Shown in pieces: positions 40,744 to 49,980 of a DNA stretch of 64,000 nt. The notes under the pieces were generated by a model. It was not told where the DNA came from, did not search any database, and saw nothing but the letters and a program-made list of their open reading frames with translations. Position numbers and translations under genes: made by a program. Source of the DNA: CAWCGU01 sp963838095 (GTDB taxonomy: Bacteria > Actinomycetota > Thermoleophilia > Solirubrobacterales > 70-9); contig CAWIPO010000006.1 in NCBI GenBank assembly GCA_963838095.1, positions 372,001 to 436,000 of the forward strand, read 5' to 3'. Numbering within the stretch: the stretch's first letter is position 1; each line of letters opens with the position of its first letter.

Positions 40744-41505
40744 ATGGATCTGATCGAGCAGATCGGCGCCGTCCTCGGGCTGGCTGCGTTCTTGGGGCTG
40801 GCCGTGCTTGCGCTGCTCTATTTCCAGCAGGCGCGCGACGTGCGGCGGCTCCGCGAGTGGGCCGGCAAAGCACCGGAGCGAGCGGCGGCAGCGGCCGAAG
40901 AGGCGGGCCTCGGCCAGCCGGCCGCGGAGCCGGACGACGAGGAACGGCCGGGGTTCTTCTCCCGCATCGGCCGGCGTGTCCGTTCCGCTTTCGCGGCCGT
41001 GGGTGGGCGGTTCGCCGCCGCCTGGGCGGTGGTGGATCGCCGAAGCCCGGTCGACCTGCGGATCGTCGTCTCCGTGCTCGCGATCGGCGCGCTGGTTGCG
41101 GCGGTGTTCGTGCTGCATCCGTTCAGCCTCCTCGAGGAGGACGAGCCGAGCGCTGGGACCCAGGAGCCGAGCAAGGAGGCTCCCCCGCCGGGTCAGATCG
41201 AGGTCGCGATCCTGAACGGCACCAGCGCCGGGCCAGATCCGATCAACGACCTCGCCGGCCAGGTCGCTCCCCTCGTCGAGGAGGCCGGATACGAGCTCGG
41301 AAGGCTTGGCGACGCTCCTGCCCCGTTCGAGGCGACCGTGATCATGTACGGAGGGGGAAACAAGGCGGCGGCGAGCGCGCTCGCCGAAGACCTCGCGCCG
41401 GATCTCGGGGAAACCCCGATCGAGCTCATGTCCCCGGAGATCAGAGAGCTCTCTCCGGGCGCCCAGCTGGCGCTCGTGGTCGGCCCGGAAGACGCACAGT
41501 CCTGA
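40744..41505 (+). CDS. LytR_C-domain membrane protein 1
   Basis: 253 residues. An N-terminal membrane helix followed by QQARDVRRLREWAGK, an acidic linker, a second membrane helix (IVVSVLAIGALVAAVFVLHPF), then a LytR C-terminal domain (IEVAILNGTSAGP, LAGQVAPLVEEAGYELG, TVIMYGGGNKAAASALAEDL). No LytR-CpsA-Psr catalytic domain is attached. Together with its neighbour it may modulate ligation of glycopolymers to the wall; this is inference. Confidence 0.8.
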   Translation: MDLIEQIGAVLGLAAFLGLAVLALLYFQQARDVRRLREWAGKAPERAAAAAEEAGLGQPAAEPDDEERPGFFSRIGRRVRSAFAAVGGRFAAAWAVVDRRSPVDLRIVVSVLAIGALVAAVFVLHPFSLLEEDEPSAGTQEPSKEAPPPGQIEVAILNGTSAGPDPINDLAGQVAPLVEEAGYELGRLGDAPAPFEATVIMYGGGNKAAASALAEDLAPDLGETPIELMSPEIRELSPGAQLALVVGPEDAQS

Positions 41506-41524
41506 TGCGCTCTGGTCGTTCCAG

Positions 41525-42337
41525 ATGGATCTCGTAGACCTCCTCTACGAAGTCGGGCTCTATGCGGGGACCGCCGCGTTCCTGATCCTGCCTTTTCTGA
41601 TCCCCCTGTACGTGCAGCAGGCGCGTGACGTGCGCCGGTTGCGAGAGTGGGCCGACCTCACGCCCGATCGAGGAACGGCCGAGTTCCAGGCTGCCCAGGC
41701 AGCGGGGATGCCCACGCCGGTGCCGCTGGTGCCGGCGGCCGCCGCCGCCCACGCGCGCGGAGACACCGCGCCGATGCCCGCCGCCCAGCGGGTCTCGCAG
41801 GAGCTGCCCGCGGCAGCCAGAGCGACGACGACCGAGCGAGTCGCCGTGCCGGAACGGCGCTGGCACCGCTTCGTTCGCCGCCCCGACACCCGCTATCTGG
41901 TCGCGATCGTTGCCGGGGTGGTGCTGCTCGGCGTCGGCGTCGGCGTGCTGACGATTCAGATGCGCGAGGACGAGCCTCCCGTCACGAGCACTGGCTCGGG
42001 CGGACAGCCGGCGATCGTTCCGGGCGATGTCGAGATCGCCGTCCTGAACGGAACCGCGACCCCGGGTTTGGCCGGGAAGGTGGGTGACGACCTCGAGTCC
42101 GGCGGCTTCGTGATCGGGGCGATCGGGAACATCCAGGCGCCCTCGCCTCGCAGCCAGGTGGTGTACCAGCGCGGGCACGAGCAGGAGGCGGTTGCCGTTG
42201 CCGAGCGGCTCGGGATCGAGCAGGTGGCGGTGATCACTCCCGAGATCGAGGAGATAGTCGCCGACGCGAGTGAGACTTCGGGAGTGGAGCCGGCGTCGGT
42301 CGTGGTTATCGCAGGCGAGGACCGGGCTGGAGCTTGA
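41525..42337 (+). CDS. LytR_C-domain membrane protein 2
   Basis: 270 residues, clearly paralogous to the preceding gene: the same QQARDVRRLREWAD motif after the first membrane helix, a Pro/Ala-rich linker, a second helix (LVAIVAGVVLLGVGVGVL) and a LytR_C domain (VEIAVLNGTATPGLAGKVGDDL, YQRGHEQEAVAVAERLG). The tandem pair arose by duplication and has diverged mainly in the linker. It overlaps the next gene by 4 nt. Confidence 0.8.
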   Translation: MDLVDLLYEVGLYAGTAAFLILPFLIPLYVQQARDVRRLREWADLTPDRGTAEFQAAQAAGMPTPVPLVPAAAAAHARGDTAPMPAAQRVSQELPAAARATTTERVAVPERRWHRFVRRPDTRYLVAIVAGVVLLGVGVGVLTIQMREDEPPVTSTGSGGQPAIVPGDVEIAVLNGTATPGLAGKVGDDLESGGFVIGAIGNIQAPSPRSQVVYQRGHEQEAVAVAERLGIEQVAVITPEIEEIVADASETSGVEPASVVVIAGEDRAGA

Positions 42338-42819
42338 CCGCCGCCGGTCGGCTGGGGGTACCGATTCTCTTCGCGGCGCTCGTGCTGGCCACCCTGGCGG
42401 CGTTCGCGATCGTCGAGAACGAGCGAGATCACCCTCAGATCCTTGGCGGGGACGAGGTGACACCGAGGTTCGCGCCTCACGGCGCCCGAGACTCGGCTCT
42501 GCGCAGCCGGATGCGGGCGCGGTTCACGATCACGCGGGCGGAGCCGCGGGCGACGGTCGTGGTCGTCGACGCCGAACGCAACGTGGTGAGAGAGCTTGCC
42601 ACCGACGTCCCACTGGCCGACGACGGCGAGTACAGCTTCGTCTGGGACGGCACGCTCGCCGGCGGTGAGCCGGCGCCGGCGGGCGAATACCAGATGCGGG
42701 TGCGGCTCGAGGAGCTCGACCGCGATCTTCCTCTGCAAGGGCGATCGAGGCTCCTGTCGCCTTCGGAGGCTCAAGCGATCATCGACCGGCACTCCCGCGA
42801 GGGCGGCGGCGAGGGCTGA
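42334..42819 (+). CDS. FlgD Ig-like domain protein
   Basis: 161 residues from TTG 42334. One membrane segment (LFAALVLATLAAFAIV) then a beta-sandwich resembling the FlgD Ig-like repeat (ATVVVVDAERNVVRELATD, YSFVWDGTLAGGEPAPAGEY). There are no flagellar genes here, so it is probably an envelope structural module in the polysaccharide locus. Function unknown. Confidence 0.7.
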   Translation: MTAAGRLGVPILFAALVLATLAAFAIVENERDHPQILGGDEVTPRFAPHGARDSALRSRMRARFTITRAEPRATVVVVDAERNVVRELATDVPLADDGEYSFVWDGTLAGGEPAPAGEYQMRVRLEELDRDLPLQGRSRLLSPSEAQAIIDRHSREGGGEG

Positions 42820-44396
42820 TGGGCGACGCGCTGCTGGCCGCCGGGGCGATCGGTGCAGCGATCGTCGCAGCCGGGGGGGTGATGCTGCGAGATCGCAGGC
42901 TGAGCGCGCTGTGTCTGGCACTGGCACTGGCGCTGGCGGTCGTGCTGCTCGCCTCCGATCGCTGGGAGGACCCGCGGGTGGTCGATGTTCGCGACAGCGC
43001 CGGCGCTCTCGCCGCCGCAATCGCCGCCGGGGCGATCGCGATCGGCCTGCTCGCCACGGCGATCAGGCGGTGGCCGTCGCTGTTCCCGCTGCTCGCCGTC
43101 GCGGCGCTTCCGTTCCGGATCCCGATCGATCTCGGCGGGGACAGCGTCAACCTGTTGGTCCCGCTCTACGTTGTCTTGGCGGCGGGCGTCCTGGCCACGG
43201 TGTGGAAGCTGTGGGCCGGTCGAGAGGCAGTTGGGGACGACTCGGATCGGAGGTTGGACCTTCCCGGGGGGTTCCCGGGCACGGCGGCTCGCTGGCTTCC
43301 TGCCGTCCTCGCCGGTGTGCTGACGCTTTACGCCGTCCAGCTCACGTACTCCGACGACTTCTCGAAGGGGCTCGAGAACCTGTGCTTCTTCTATCTGCCC
43401 TTCAGCGTTCTGTTCGCGCTCATGCTGCGAGTCGATTGGTCGCCGCGCCTGCTCGGGGGCGTGCTCGCGGTCGTGCTCCTAGAGGCGGCCGTTTTCGTCC
43501 TTGTGGCCTTCGTCGAGCACGCGGTCCGGGACATCCTCTGGAATCCGGAGGTGATGAAGGCCAACCTCTTCCATCCCTACTTCCGCGTCAACTCGCTGTT
43601 CTGGGATCCGAACATCCTCTCCCGCTACCTGGCGCTCGCCGCGGTCGTGCTCGCCGCCGTCGTGCTCGCGACGCGTTCCCTGCGGCTGGCACTCGTGGCC
43701 ACGGGCGGGGCGATCGTGCTGATCGGGGCGATGGTTCTCACCTTCTCCCAGACCAGCTTCGTGGCCCTGCTCGCGGGGTTGGTCGTGCTCGCGGCTCTGC
43801 GCTGGAGCGCGCGCTGGACCCTCGCCGTCGGCGGCGCGGCGGCGGTGGCGGCGGTTGCGCTCGTCCTCGCCGGCGGGGCGTCGCTGGACCTCTCGCTCGA
43901 CAAGAGCAACCTGAACGCCGAGACCAGCGGCCGCGCCGACCTGATCAGAGGCGGCCTCGAGCTGGCCGAGGAGAATCCGGTGGTCGGCATCGGGTCGGGG
44001 TCGTTCTCGGAGCGCTTCAAGGAGCGCTTCGGCTCCCGCGAAGCCGCCGCCTCCGCTTCCCACACCGAGCCAGTGACGATCCTCGCCGAGCAGGGCGCGG
44101 TCGGGATCCTCTTCTATGGCGCGCTGCTCCTGGGGGCGTTCGCCGCCATGCTCGCGGGCCTCGGCCCGCTCGCACCGGGATTGCGCGGGTTCGCCGCCGC
44201 GCCGGCGCGGCCCCCGCCCGAGGAAGCGGGCGCGCGCACGGCGCTGGCGATTGCGCGCTGGGCGGCGCTCGCCTGCTTCGCCGTGATCCTCGTCCACAGC
44301 CTCGCCTACGCAACCTTCCTCATCGATCCGATCACATGGACGCTGCTCGCCGTCGGGCTCGCGCTGGTGCGTGACCCGCTGACTGAAGGCGACTGA
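42819..44396 (+). CDS. O-antigen ligase / Wzy-polymerase-like membrane protein
   Basis: 525 residues, about twelve membrane segments. The large periplasmic-loop region with LNAETSGRADLIRGGLELAEENPVVGIGSG, cited in part: GRADLIRGG and NPVVGIGSGSF, then SASHTEPVTILAEQGAVGIL, is characteristic of the Wzy_C/O-antigen ligase family. Either polymerises repeat units or attaches the glycan to its carrier. ATG overlaps the upstream stop, and its own stop overlaps the flippase start (TGATG). Confidence 0.85.
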   Translation: MGDALLAAGAIGAAIVAAGGVMLRDRRLSALCLALALALAVVLLASDRWEDPRVVDVRDSAGALAAAIAAGAIAIGLLATAIRRWPSLFPLLAVAALPFRIPIDLGGDSVNLLVPLYVVLAAGVLATVWKLWAGREAVGDDSDRRLDLPGGFPGTAARWLPAVLAGVLTLYAVQLTYSDDFSKGLENLCFFYLPFSVLFALMLRVDWSPRLLGGVLAVVLLEAAVFVLVAFVEHAVRDILWNPEVMKANLFHPYFRVNSLFWDPNILSRYLALAAVVLAAVVLATRSLRLALVATGGAIVLIGAMVLTFSQTSFVALLAGLVVLAALRWSARWTLAVGGAAAVAAVALVLAGGASLDLSLDKSNLNAETSGRADLIRGGLELAEENPVVGIGSGSFSERFKERFGSREAAASASHTEPVTILAEQGAVGILFYGALLLGAFAAMLAGLGPLAPGLRGFAAAPARPPPEEAGARTALAIARWAALACFAVILVHSLAYATFLIDPITWTLLAVGLALVRDPLTEGD

Positions 44397-45973
44397 TGCT
44401 CGGCTACCTGGGGCGGCTGGCAAGAACGGGGGCGGCATACACGGCTTCGAGCGTGCTCTCGAAGCTGATCGCGCTCGCGCTGCTGCCCCTGTACACGCAG
44501 TACCTGACTCCGGCCGACTTCGGCGCCGCGGAGGTGATGCTCACCGGGGTGATCGCGGCCAGCATCATCGTCCGGCTGGGTGTGATCGAGGCGCTGATGC
44601 GCTTCTACTACATCGGTGGCGAGCGCCCCGACGAGGTCGTGCGCACCGGGTTTGCCTCGCTGTTCTGGGTGACGACGGCCGCGACCGCGGTGATGCTGCC
44701 GTTCGCGGAGCCGATCTCCGAGGCATTGCTCGGCGAGCCCGACGCGGAGCTGGCCCGGATCGCGATCGGCGGTCTGTGGGTGTTCACGATCTACGAGTAC
44801 CTCGTGTCGCTCTTTCGCCTCGACGAGCGGGCGCGGGCGTATTTCTTCTTCACGACCGCGAACGTCGTCGTCGCGATCCCGCTCACCGTCTTTCTGGTCG
44901 TGATCGAGGACGAGGGCGCCTCCGGGCTGCTGCTGGCCACCTACGGCGCCGCGGTCCCGTTCGTCGCCTGGGTTGCGTGGGATCAGCGATGGCGCCTGAG
45001 CCTGCTCCCGGACCTCGCCCTGCTGCGGCGGATGGTGCGGTTCGGGTTGCCGACGATGCCGGCGGAGCTGTCGCTCTACTCGCTCAACTTCATCGACCGC
45101 ATCCTCATCGCCCGGCTCGCCGGTCTCGCCGAGGCGGGCCTGTACGCGCTGGCGGTCAAGTTCGCCCAGGGGGTGACCGTTCTGGTGCGTGGTTTCCAGC
45201 TCGCCTGGCCGCCGCTCGCCTACTCGGTCGCCGACGACGACGAGGCGCGCCGCGCATATGCCCTGATTGTCACCTGGTTCGCGGCGGTGTGCACCTTCGT
45301 CGTCGTCGGCATGTGGTTGCTTTCGCGGTGGATCGCGAGGCTGCTCGCGGCGCCCGAGTTCTTCCAGTCCTTCGAGGCCGTGGGCCTGATCTCCACCGGG
45401 ATCGCGCTCTACGCCCTCTACCTCGTCCTGGTCGTGATCCTGGGACGTACCGGGCGAACCGAGTTCAACTTCCCGGCCACGGCCGTTGCAACCGCCGTCA
45501 ACATCGGCCTCAACCTGGCCCTGATCCCCCCGCTGGGGATCGTCGGCGCCGGGATCGCGCTCGTCGCCTCATACCTGGTCGTGCTGGCGATCATGTACGC
45601 GTTCACGCAGCGGCTGTTCTACGTCCCGTACGAATGGCGTCGCCTGGGGCTGATCGTCGGGCTGGCGACGGCTCTCGTTGCGGCGGGAGAGCTGGCGCTG
45701 CCCACCGAGGGAGTCGACGGGCTGCTCTCCCGGATTGCGGTCTGGTTCGCGTTCCCGCTCGTGCTGTGGATGACGGGCTTCCTCGAGCAGAGCGAGCGAG
45801 ATGCGATTGTCCGATTGCTGCGCCCTGCAGCCGTCCGGGCCCGGTTGCAGGCCTGGCGAGACGCCCCGCCCCCGCCACCCGCCGCCGAAGGAGACGAGAA
45901 GGCCGAGCGAGGCCCGCGCCTGACCCCCGAGGTCTACGAGGCCGAGCGCCGCGACGAGGACGCGCGGTTGTAG
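44396..45973 (+). CDS. Polysaccharide flippase (Wzx / MOP superfamily)
   Basis: 525 residues with about fourteen membrane segments; starts YLGRLARTGAAYTASSVLSKLIALALLPLYTQYL (cited in part: TASSVLSKLIALALLPLYT) and GAAEVMLTG, typical of Wzx-type lipid-linked oligosaccharide flippases. The C-terminal ~50 residues are a charged cytoplasmic tail. It converges with and overlaps the glycosyltransferase on the minus strand by 40 nt. Confidence 0.88.
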   Translation: MLGYLGRLARTGAAYTASSVLSKLIALALLPLYTQYLTPADFGAAEVMLTGVIAASIIVRLGVIEALMRFYYIGGERPDEVVRTGFASLFWVTTAATAVMLPFAEPISEALLGEPDAELARIAIGGLWVFTIYEYLVSLFRLDERARAYFFFTTANVVVAIPLTVFLVVIEDEGASGLLLATYGAAVPFVAWVAWDQRWRLSLLPDLALLRRMVRFGLPTMPAELSLYSLNFIDRILIARLAGLAEAGLYALAVKFAQGVTVLVRGFQLAWPPLAYSVADDDEARRAYALIVTWFAAVCTFVVVGMWLLSRWIARLLAAPEFFQSFEAVGLISTGIALYALYLVLVVILGRTGRTEFNFPATAVATAVNIGLNLALIPPLGIVGAGIALVASYLVVLAIMYAFTQRLFYVPYEWRRLGLIVGLATALVAAGELALPTEGVDGLLSRIAVWFAFPLVLWMTGFLEQSERDAIVRLLRPAAVRARLQAWRDAPPPPPAAEGDEKAERGPRLTPEVYEAERRDEDARL

Positions 45974-46929
45974 CGCTCGGCCGCCTCGCGGAGGCCGTCG
46001 CCGTTTTCCGGGCGCAGCGCCTGGCGGGCGTGAAGCAGGTACCAGCGCGAATCGTGGCCCGGCAGCACGAGTGCTGCAAGGGCGCGCAGCAGGTAGGGAA
46101 GGGCGTTCAGCGGCCGCGCGAGCAAAGCCGCCGGCGCGCCGCCGTGCTTTCGCATGTAGAGGTCGCGGCCGCGGTGGAACTCGACCACCCGCGGCGAACC
46201 GGCGCCGCGATCAGTCGCAAGCTGCTCGTGGTGGATCGCGCGCGCGGTCGGCACGTAGAGGATGCGCCGGCCGGCGTCGTGCAGCCGCTTGCAGAAATCG
46301 GTCTCGTCGGAGTAGACGAAGAAGTCCGGGTCGAGGTAGCCGACCTTCGCCGCGGCATCACGGCGGACCAGCATCGCGGAGGACTGGACCCAGCCGACCG
46401 GGCGAGTGCGATCGCCTTTGCTTTGAACCGTGACGACGCGGTGCAGGAAGAATGCTCCGGCCACCGCTGTGCCGAGGCTGGGGAGGCGCCAGGCGCAAGG
46501 TTGGGGGTGGCTCGCGGGGTCGAGAAGCTGGGCTCCGGCCGCGGCGGCTGACGGATCTGCATCGAGAGCAGCGAGAAGCGCTTCGGTCGCCCCCGGTTGG
46601 AGTACCGAGTCCTCGTTCAACAGCAGGCAGTAGGGGAATGTGGACTCGCGCAGGAGGTGCGTGTCGTTGGTGGCCTTGCCCAGACGTTGGTGTTGCTCGA
46701 TGACCTGGGTTCGCTGTCGCAGCGGGCCCTCCGCTGCCGCCCACTCCCTCGCCGCATCGAGAGAACCATCCTCGGAAGCGTTGTCCAACACCAGGATCTC
46801 GGCCTCGACTGGGGCCGGGTGGGTGCGCTCGATCGCGTCCAGGCACCTGAGCAGGTGCTCGCGGCCGTTCGTGTTCACGATGCAGTAAGAGAGGGCGGGC
46901 ACGGTCGCGGTCACGATATGGGACGGCAT
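45934..46929 (-). CDS. Family 2 glycosyltransferase (rhamnosyltransferase-like)
   Basis: 331 residues from ATG 46929. GT-A fold motifs: SYCIVNTNGREHLLRCLDAI, LVLDNASEDGS, LLNEDSVL (DxD equivalent), and VYSDETDFCKRLHDAG. C-terminal hydrophobic patch near YLLRALAALVLPG. Resembles the WbbL/rhamnosyltransferase group. A Met 16 codons upstream (46977) is possible but lies beyond the inverted repeat at 46929-46967. Overlaps the flippase 3' end. Confidence 0.87.
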   Translation of the reverse strand: MPSHIVTATVPALSYCIVNTNGREHLLRCLDAIERTHPAPVEAEILVLDNASEDGSLDAAREWAAAEGPLRQRTQVIEQHQRLGKATNDTHLLRESTFPYCLLLNEDSVLQPGATEALLAALDADPSAAAAGAQLLDPASHPQPCAWRLPSLGTAVAGAFFLHRVVTVQSKGDRTRPVGWVQSSAMLVRRDAAAKVGYLDPDFFVYSDETDFCKRLHDAGRRILYVPTARAIHHEQLATDRGAGSPRVVEFHRGRDLYMRKHGGAPAALLARPLNALPYLLRALAALVLPGHDSRWYLLHARQALRPENGDGLREAAERYNRASSSRRSAS

Positions 46930-46967
46930 TGGCGACTTTTCTCCGCATACCGAAGAGAAATCGCCAA
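46929..46967. promoter_or_regulatory. Inverted repeat between divergent glycosyltransferases
   Basis: TTGGCGA-CT-TTTCTC (46929-46943) mirrors GAGAAA-TCGCCAA (46955-46967): 13 paired bases with a 2-nt bulge and an 11-nt centre. It abuts the minus-strand start codon and lies 31 nt from the plus-strand GTG, a suitable operator or hairpin for joint control. Confidence 0.5.
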
Positions 46968-46998
46968 ACGGTCCCACGGAGCGTCACAATCGCGAGCC

Positions 46999-48132
46999 GT
47001 GTCGGCCCCGCGCGTGCAGATCGTCGACCCCTCGGCATTCACGCCGCCCTACGACCATGCCCTCGCCGCTTCCCTGGCGAGAGCCGGCGCCGATGTCGAG
47101 CTGGTCACCAGCCGCTTTCAATACGGGCCCGTCCCCGGCAATGACGGCTATCGGGTCAACGAGTTTTTCTACCGCCGCACGACGGCGCGAGGCCTCGATG
47201 CGCTCGGCCGCAGGCCGCTGAAGCTGGCGGAGCACGTCCCCGACATGTACCGGTATCGGCGCTATCTGAGGGATCAGGCGCCTGATGTGGTCCATTGGCA
47301 GTGGGTCAGCGTGCCCACCCTCGACGTCAGCCTCGTCGGCCATCGAAGAAGGAGCCCGCCGCGTGTGTTCACGGTGCACTACCCGTTACCCAGCGGACGC
47401 CGGGACCTTGCCCGCGAGCGAGCGCTCCTGACCACGATGGACGCGGTGATCACACATTCGGAGCACGGTGCGAACCGGTTGCGCGAGGACGTCGGGCTCG
47501 ACCCGGCGGCGGTACACGTGATCGAGCACGGAGCGTTCGACTACCTCACGCGCCTCCCCGACGAGCGGCCGCCGCCCGGCGAGCTCGCCGGCGCCGAGGG
47601 CCCGGTGATCCTGTTCTTCGGCCTCCTGCGTCCCTACAAGGGAGTCGATGTACTGCTGGAGGCGTTCCGCTCCGTGGAGGGCGCCGAGCTGTGGGTCGTC
47701 GGCCGGGCGATGATGCCGATTGAGCCGCTTCAGGAGCTGGCGTCCCGCGCTGCGGGCCGAGTGCGGCTGCTGCCCCGCTTCATCACCGACCCGGAGATCC
47801 CGGCGCTCTTTCGCCGCGCCGACATCGTCGTGCTCCCGTACCGCGAGATCGAGCAGTCGGGGGTCCTGTACACGGCCTTGGCGTTCGGCAAGCCGATCGT
47901 GCTCAGCGCCGTCGGCGGGTTCACCGAGGTGGCCGAGCGGCATGGGGCGGCGATGCTCGTTCCGCCCGGCGACCAGGCTGCGCTCGCCGAGGCTCTTTCC
48001 GGCCTGCTCGCCGATTCGGCTGCGCGAGAACGACTCGCCGAGGCGGCACGAGCCGCGGCAGCAGGGCCCTACTCGTGGGACGGGATCGCCGAGCGCACGC
48101 TCGCGCTCTATCGCTCCCTCCTCAAGGACTGA
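46999..48132 (+). CDS. Family 4 glycosyltransferase
   Basis: 377 residues from GTG 46999. GT-B fold: N-terminal VQIVDPSAFTPPYDHALAASLARAGADVELV, cited in part: PPYDHALAASLARAG, then C-terminal FFGLLRPYKGVDVLLEAF, RFITDPEIPALFRRADIVVLPY, EIEQSGVLYTALAFGKPIV (the ExxxxxxxE motif) and GGFTEVAERHG. Transfers a sugar from an NDP donor during glycan assembly; acceptor unknown. Divergent from the family 2 enzyme across the inverted repeat. Confidence 0.9.
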   Translation: MSAPRVQIVDPSAFTPPYDHALAASLARAGADVELVTSRFQYGPVPGNDGYRVNEFFYRRTTARGLDALGRRPLKLAEHVPDMYRYRRYLRDQAPDVVHWQWVSVPTLDVSLVGHRRRSPPRVFTVHYPLPSGRRDLARERALLTTMDAVITHSEHGANRLREDVGLDPAAVHVIEHGAFDYLTRLPDERPPPGELAGAEGPVILFFGLLRPYKGVDVLLEAFRSVEGAELWVVGRAMMPIEPLQELASRAAGRVRLLPRFITDPEIPALFRRADIVVLPYREIEQSGVLYTALAFGKPIVLSAVGGFTEVAERHGAAMLVPPGDQAALAEALSGLLADSAARERLAEAARAAAAGPYSWDGIAERTLALYRSLLKD

Positions 48133-48165
48133 TGGCCACCGCCCGCCCGCCGATGCTGGTGCCCG

Positions 48166-48171
48166 GATAAT
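48166..48171 (+). promoter_or_regulatory. -10 box of the 48.2-kb glycosyltransferase
   Basis: GATAAT, then 6 nt, then ATG 48178. Spacing suggests a leaderless transcript. Confidence 0.45.
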
Positions 48172-48177
48172 TCGCCC

Positions 48178-49320
48178 ATGCTCGCAGTCGAGATCGCCTT
48201 TTGGGTGAGTGTGGCGCTGCTCGTGCACACGCACGTGCTGTATCCGCTTTCGCTGTGGCTCCACCTCCGTTTCTGGGGGCAGTTCAGCCGTCGCCGGCCC
48301 GAACGAATCGGCGCCGGCTCGGCGACGCCGATGGTGTCGCTGATCGTCGCCGCGCACGACGAGGAGGCGGTTATCGAGGCGAAAGTTCGGGACTCGCTCG
48401 CGCTCGAGTACCCGCGCGAGCGCCTCGAGCTCATCGTTGCGTCAGATGGCTCTGCAGACCGCACGGCCGAGCTGGCGGAGGGTGCGGGCGCCGACCTCGT
48501 GCTGGATCTGCCACGGGCCGGCAAGATCGCGGCCCAGAACGCCGCCGCCGAGCGCGCGAGCGGGGAGGTGCTGGCGTTCTCGGACGCCAACGCCACCTGG
48601 CACCCCGACGCCTTGCGCGAGCTTCTCGCGGCGCTCGCCGATCCAAAGGTTGGCTACGCCTGCGGCGAGGTGCGCTTTGCCGACCCGGACGGCTCCAGCC
48701 AGGAGGGCGTCTACTGGCGCTACGAGCTCTGGGTCAGGAGCCTGGAGTCGGCTGTCGCCGGGGTGACCGCCGGCAACGGAGCGATCTATGCCGTGCGCAG
48801 GGAGGCATACATCCCGCTGGCCGCGTCGCGCAGCCACGACCTCTCGTTCCCGTTCGAGCTCACGAAGCAGGGTTGGCGAGCGGTCTCCGCGCCCGCTGCC
48901 GTCGCCGAGGAGCGCCTGGTGCCGACGATCGAGGGCGAGTTTCACCGCAAGCGCCGGATGATGCAGGGGCTGTGGGACATCGTCGTCCGCGACGGGATGG
49001 TGTCCCCGCGCGGATATCCGTGGCTCTACGCCTACGAGATCGCCTCCCACCGGGTACTCCGTTACCTCTCCCCGCTCCTGCACGTCGTCGCCCTCGGCAC
49101 CAACATCGCCCTGCTCGGGGAGGGGTGGGTCTATCAGCTGACCTTCGGAATCCAGGTCGCGCTGCTCGTGGCGGCATCGCTCGCCCGGGTGCTGCCGCTT
49201 CGCCCGCTTCGCCTCGCGCGCCATTACGTGCTGGTCACCGCCTCGATCGCCGCCGGGCTCTGGGACAGGGCGCGATTGGGAGCGCCCGCGGCCTGGGAGA
49301 AGTCGGAGGGGACGCGCTGA
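48178..49320 (+). CDS. Membrane family 2 glycosyltransferase
   Basis: 380 residues. N-terminal membrane helix (IAFWVSVALLVHTHVLYPLS), GT2 core VSLIVAAHDEEAVIEAKV, VASDGSADRT, FSDANATWHPDAL (DxD-like), and a QxxRW-type motif EFHRKRRMMQGLW; C-terminal membrane helices. Similar to glycosyltransferases that build surface glycans on lipid carriers. Its stop overlaps the sugar transferase start (TGATG). Confidence 0.9.
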   Translation: MLAVEIAFWVSVALLVHTHVLYPLSLWLHLRFWGQFSRRRPERIGAGSATPMVSLIVAAHDEEAVIEAKVRDSLALEYPRERLELIVASDGSADRTAELAEGAGADLVLDLPRAGKIAAQNAAAERASGEVLAFSDANATWHPDALRELLAALADPKVGYACGEVRFADPDGSSQEGVYWRYELWVRSLESAVAGVTAGNGAIYAVRREAYIPLAASRSHDLSFPFELTKQGWRAVSAPAAVAEERLVPTIEGEFHRKRRMMQGLWDIVVRDGMVSPRGYPWLYAYEIASHRVLRYLSPLLHVVALGTNIALLGEGWVYQLTFGIQVALLVAASLARVLPLRPLRLARHYVLVTASIAAGLWDRARLGAPAAWEKSEGTR

Positions 49321-49967
49321 TGCCGCGCGCGGTCGACGTCGTCATCGCCTCGCTTGCCTTGCTGGTCAGCGCGCCGCTGCTCGCTGTGGCCGCGGTCGCG
49401 ATCAAGCTCGGCTCTCCGGGTCCCGTCGTCTACCGGCAGAGGCGCGTGGGGCGCGGGGGTCAGGAGTTCGACCTCTTCAAGCTGCGGACCATGGTCGCGG
49501 GATCCGATCCGGTCGGGATCGGCACGGCGGTCACCGCATCCGATCCGCGCGTCACCAGGGTCGGCCGGCGGCTGCGTAGGTTCTCGCTCGACGAGCTCCC
49601 GAACCTCGTCAACGTGCTGCGTGGCGAGCTTGCGATCGTCGGGCCCCGGCCGACCATCCCCGCACAGGTGGAGCTGTACACGCCGGCGCAACGACAGCGG
49701 CTGGACGTGAAGCCGGGCCTCACCGGCTGGGCCCAGGTCAACGGCCGGGTGGCGCTGGGATGGGAGCAGCGAATCGAGCTCGACGTCTGGTACGCCCAGC
49801 ACCGCTCGCCGTCGCTCGACCTGAGAATCCTCCTGCGAACCGCGGGACTGCTGCTGAGCGGCCGCGGATTGTCGTCGGGCGAGCAGGGATTGCCGGTGCC
49901 TCCGGGTTGGGAGGGCTCCGACGCAGGCTCGAATGGCTCGAGCCCTCAAGCCGAGGCGGACGGCTAA
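49320..49967 (+). CDS. Initiating sugar (undecaprenyl-phosphate) transferase
   Basis: 215 residues from ATG 49320. Bacterial sugar transferase domain: membrane helix RAVDVVIASLALLVSAPLLAV, VVYRQRRVGRGGQEFDLFKLRTM, RFSLDELPNLVNVLRGELAIVGPRP and PGLTGWAQVNGR. It lacks the four-helix N-domain of WbaP/WcaJ, like PglC. It transfers a phosphosugar to undecaprenyl phosphate to begin repeat-unit synthesis, probably using the product of the 4,6-dehydratase pathway. Pro/Ser-rich C-terminal tail. Confidence 0.93.
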   Translation: MPRAVDVVIASLALLVSAPLLAVAAVAIKLGSPGPVVYRQRRVGRGGQEFDLFKLRTMVAGSDPVGIGTAVTASDPRVTRVGRRLRRFSLDELPNLVNVLRGELAIVGPRPTIPAQVELYTPAQRQRLDVKPGLTGWAQVNGRVALGWEQRIELDVWYAQHRSPSLDLRILLRTAGLLLSGRGLSSGEQGLPVPPGWEGSDAGSNGSSPQAEADG

Positions 49968-49980
49968 GTTGCGCGACTCT

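Noticed and set aside
42334..42819. Flagellar gene because of the FlgD-like domain
   Set aside because: No other flagellar genes; the Ig-like fold occurs in many envelope proteins and context is polysaccharide synthesis.
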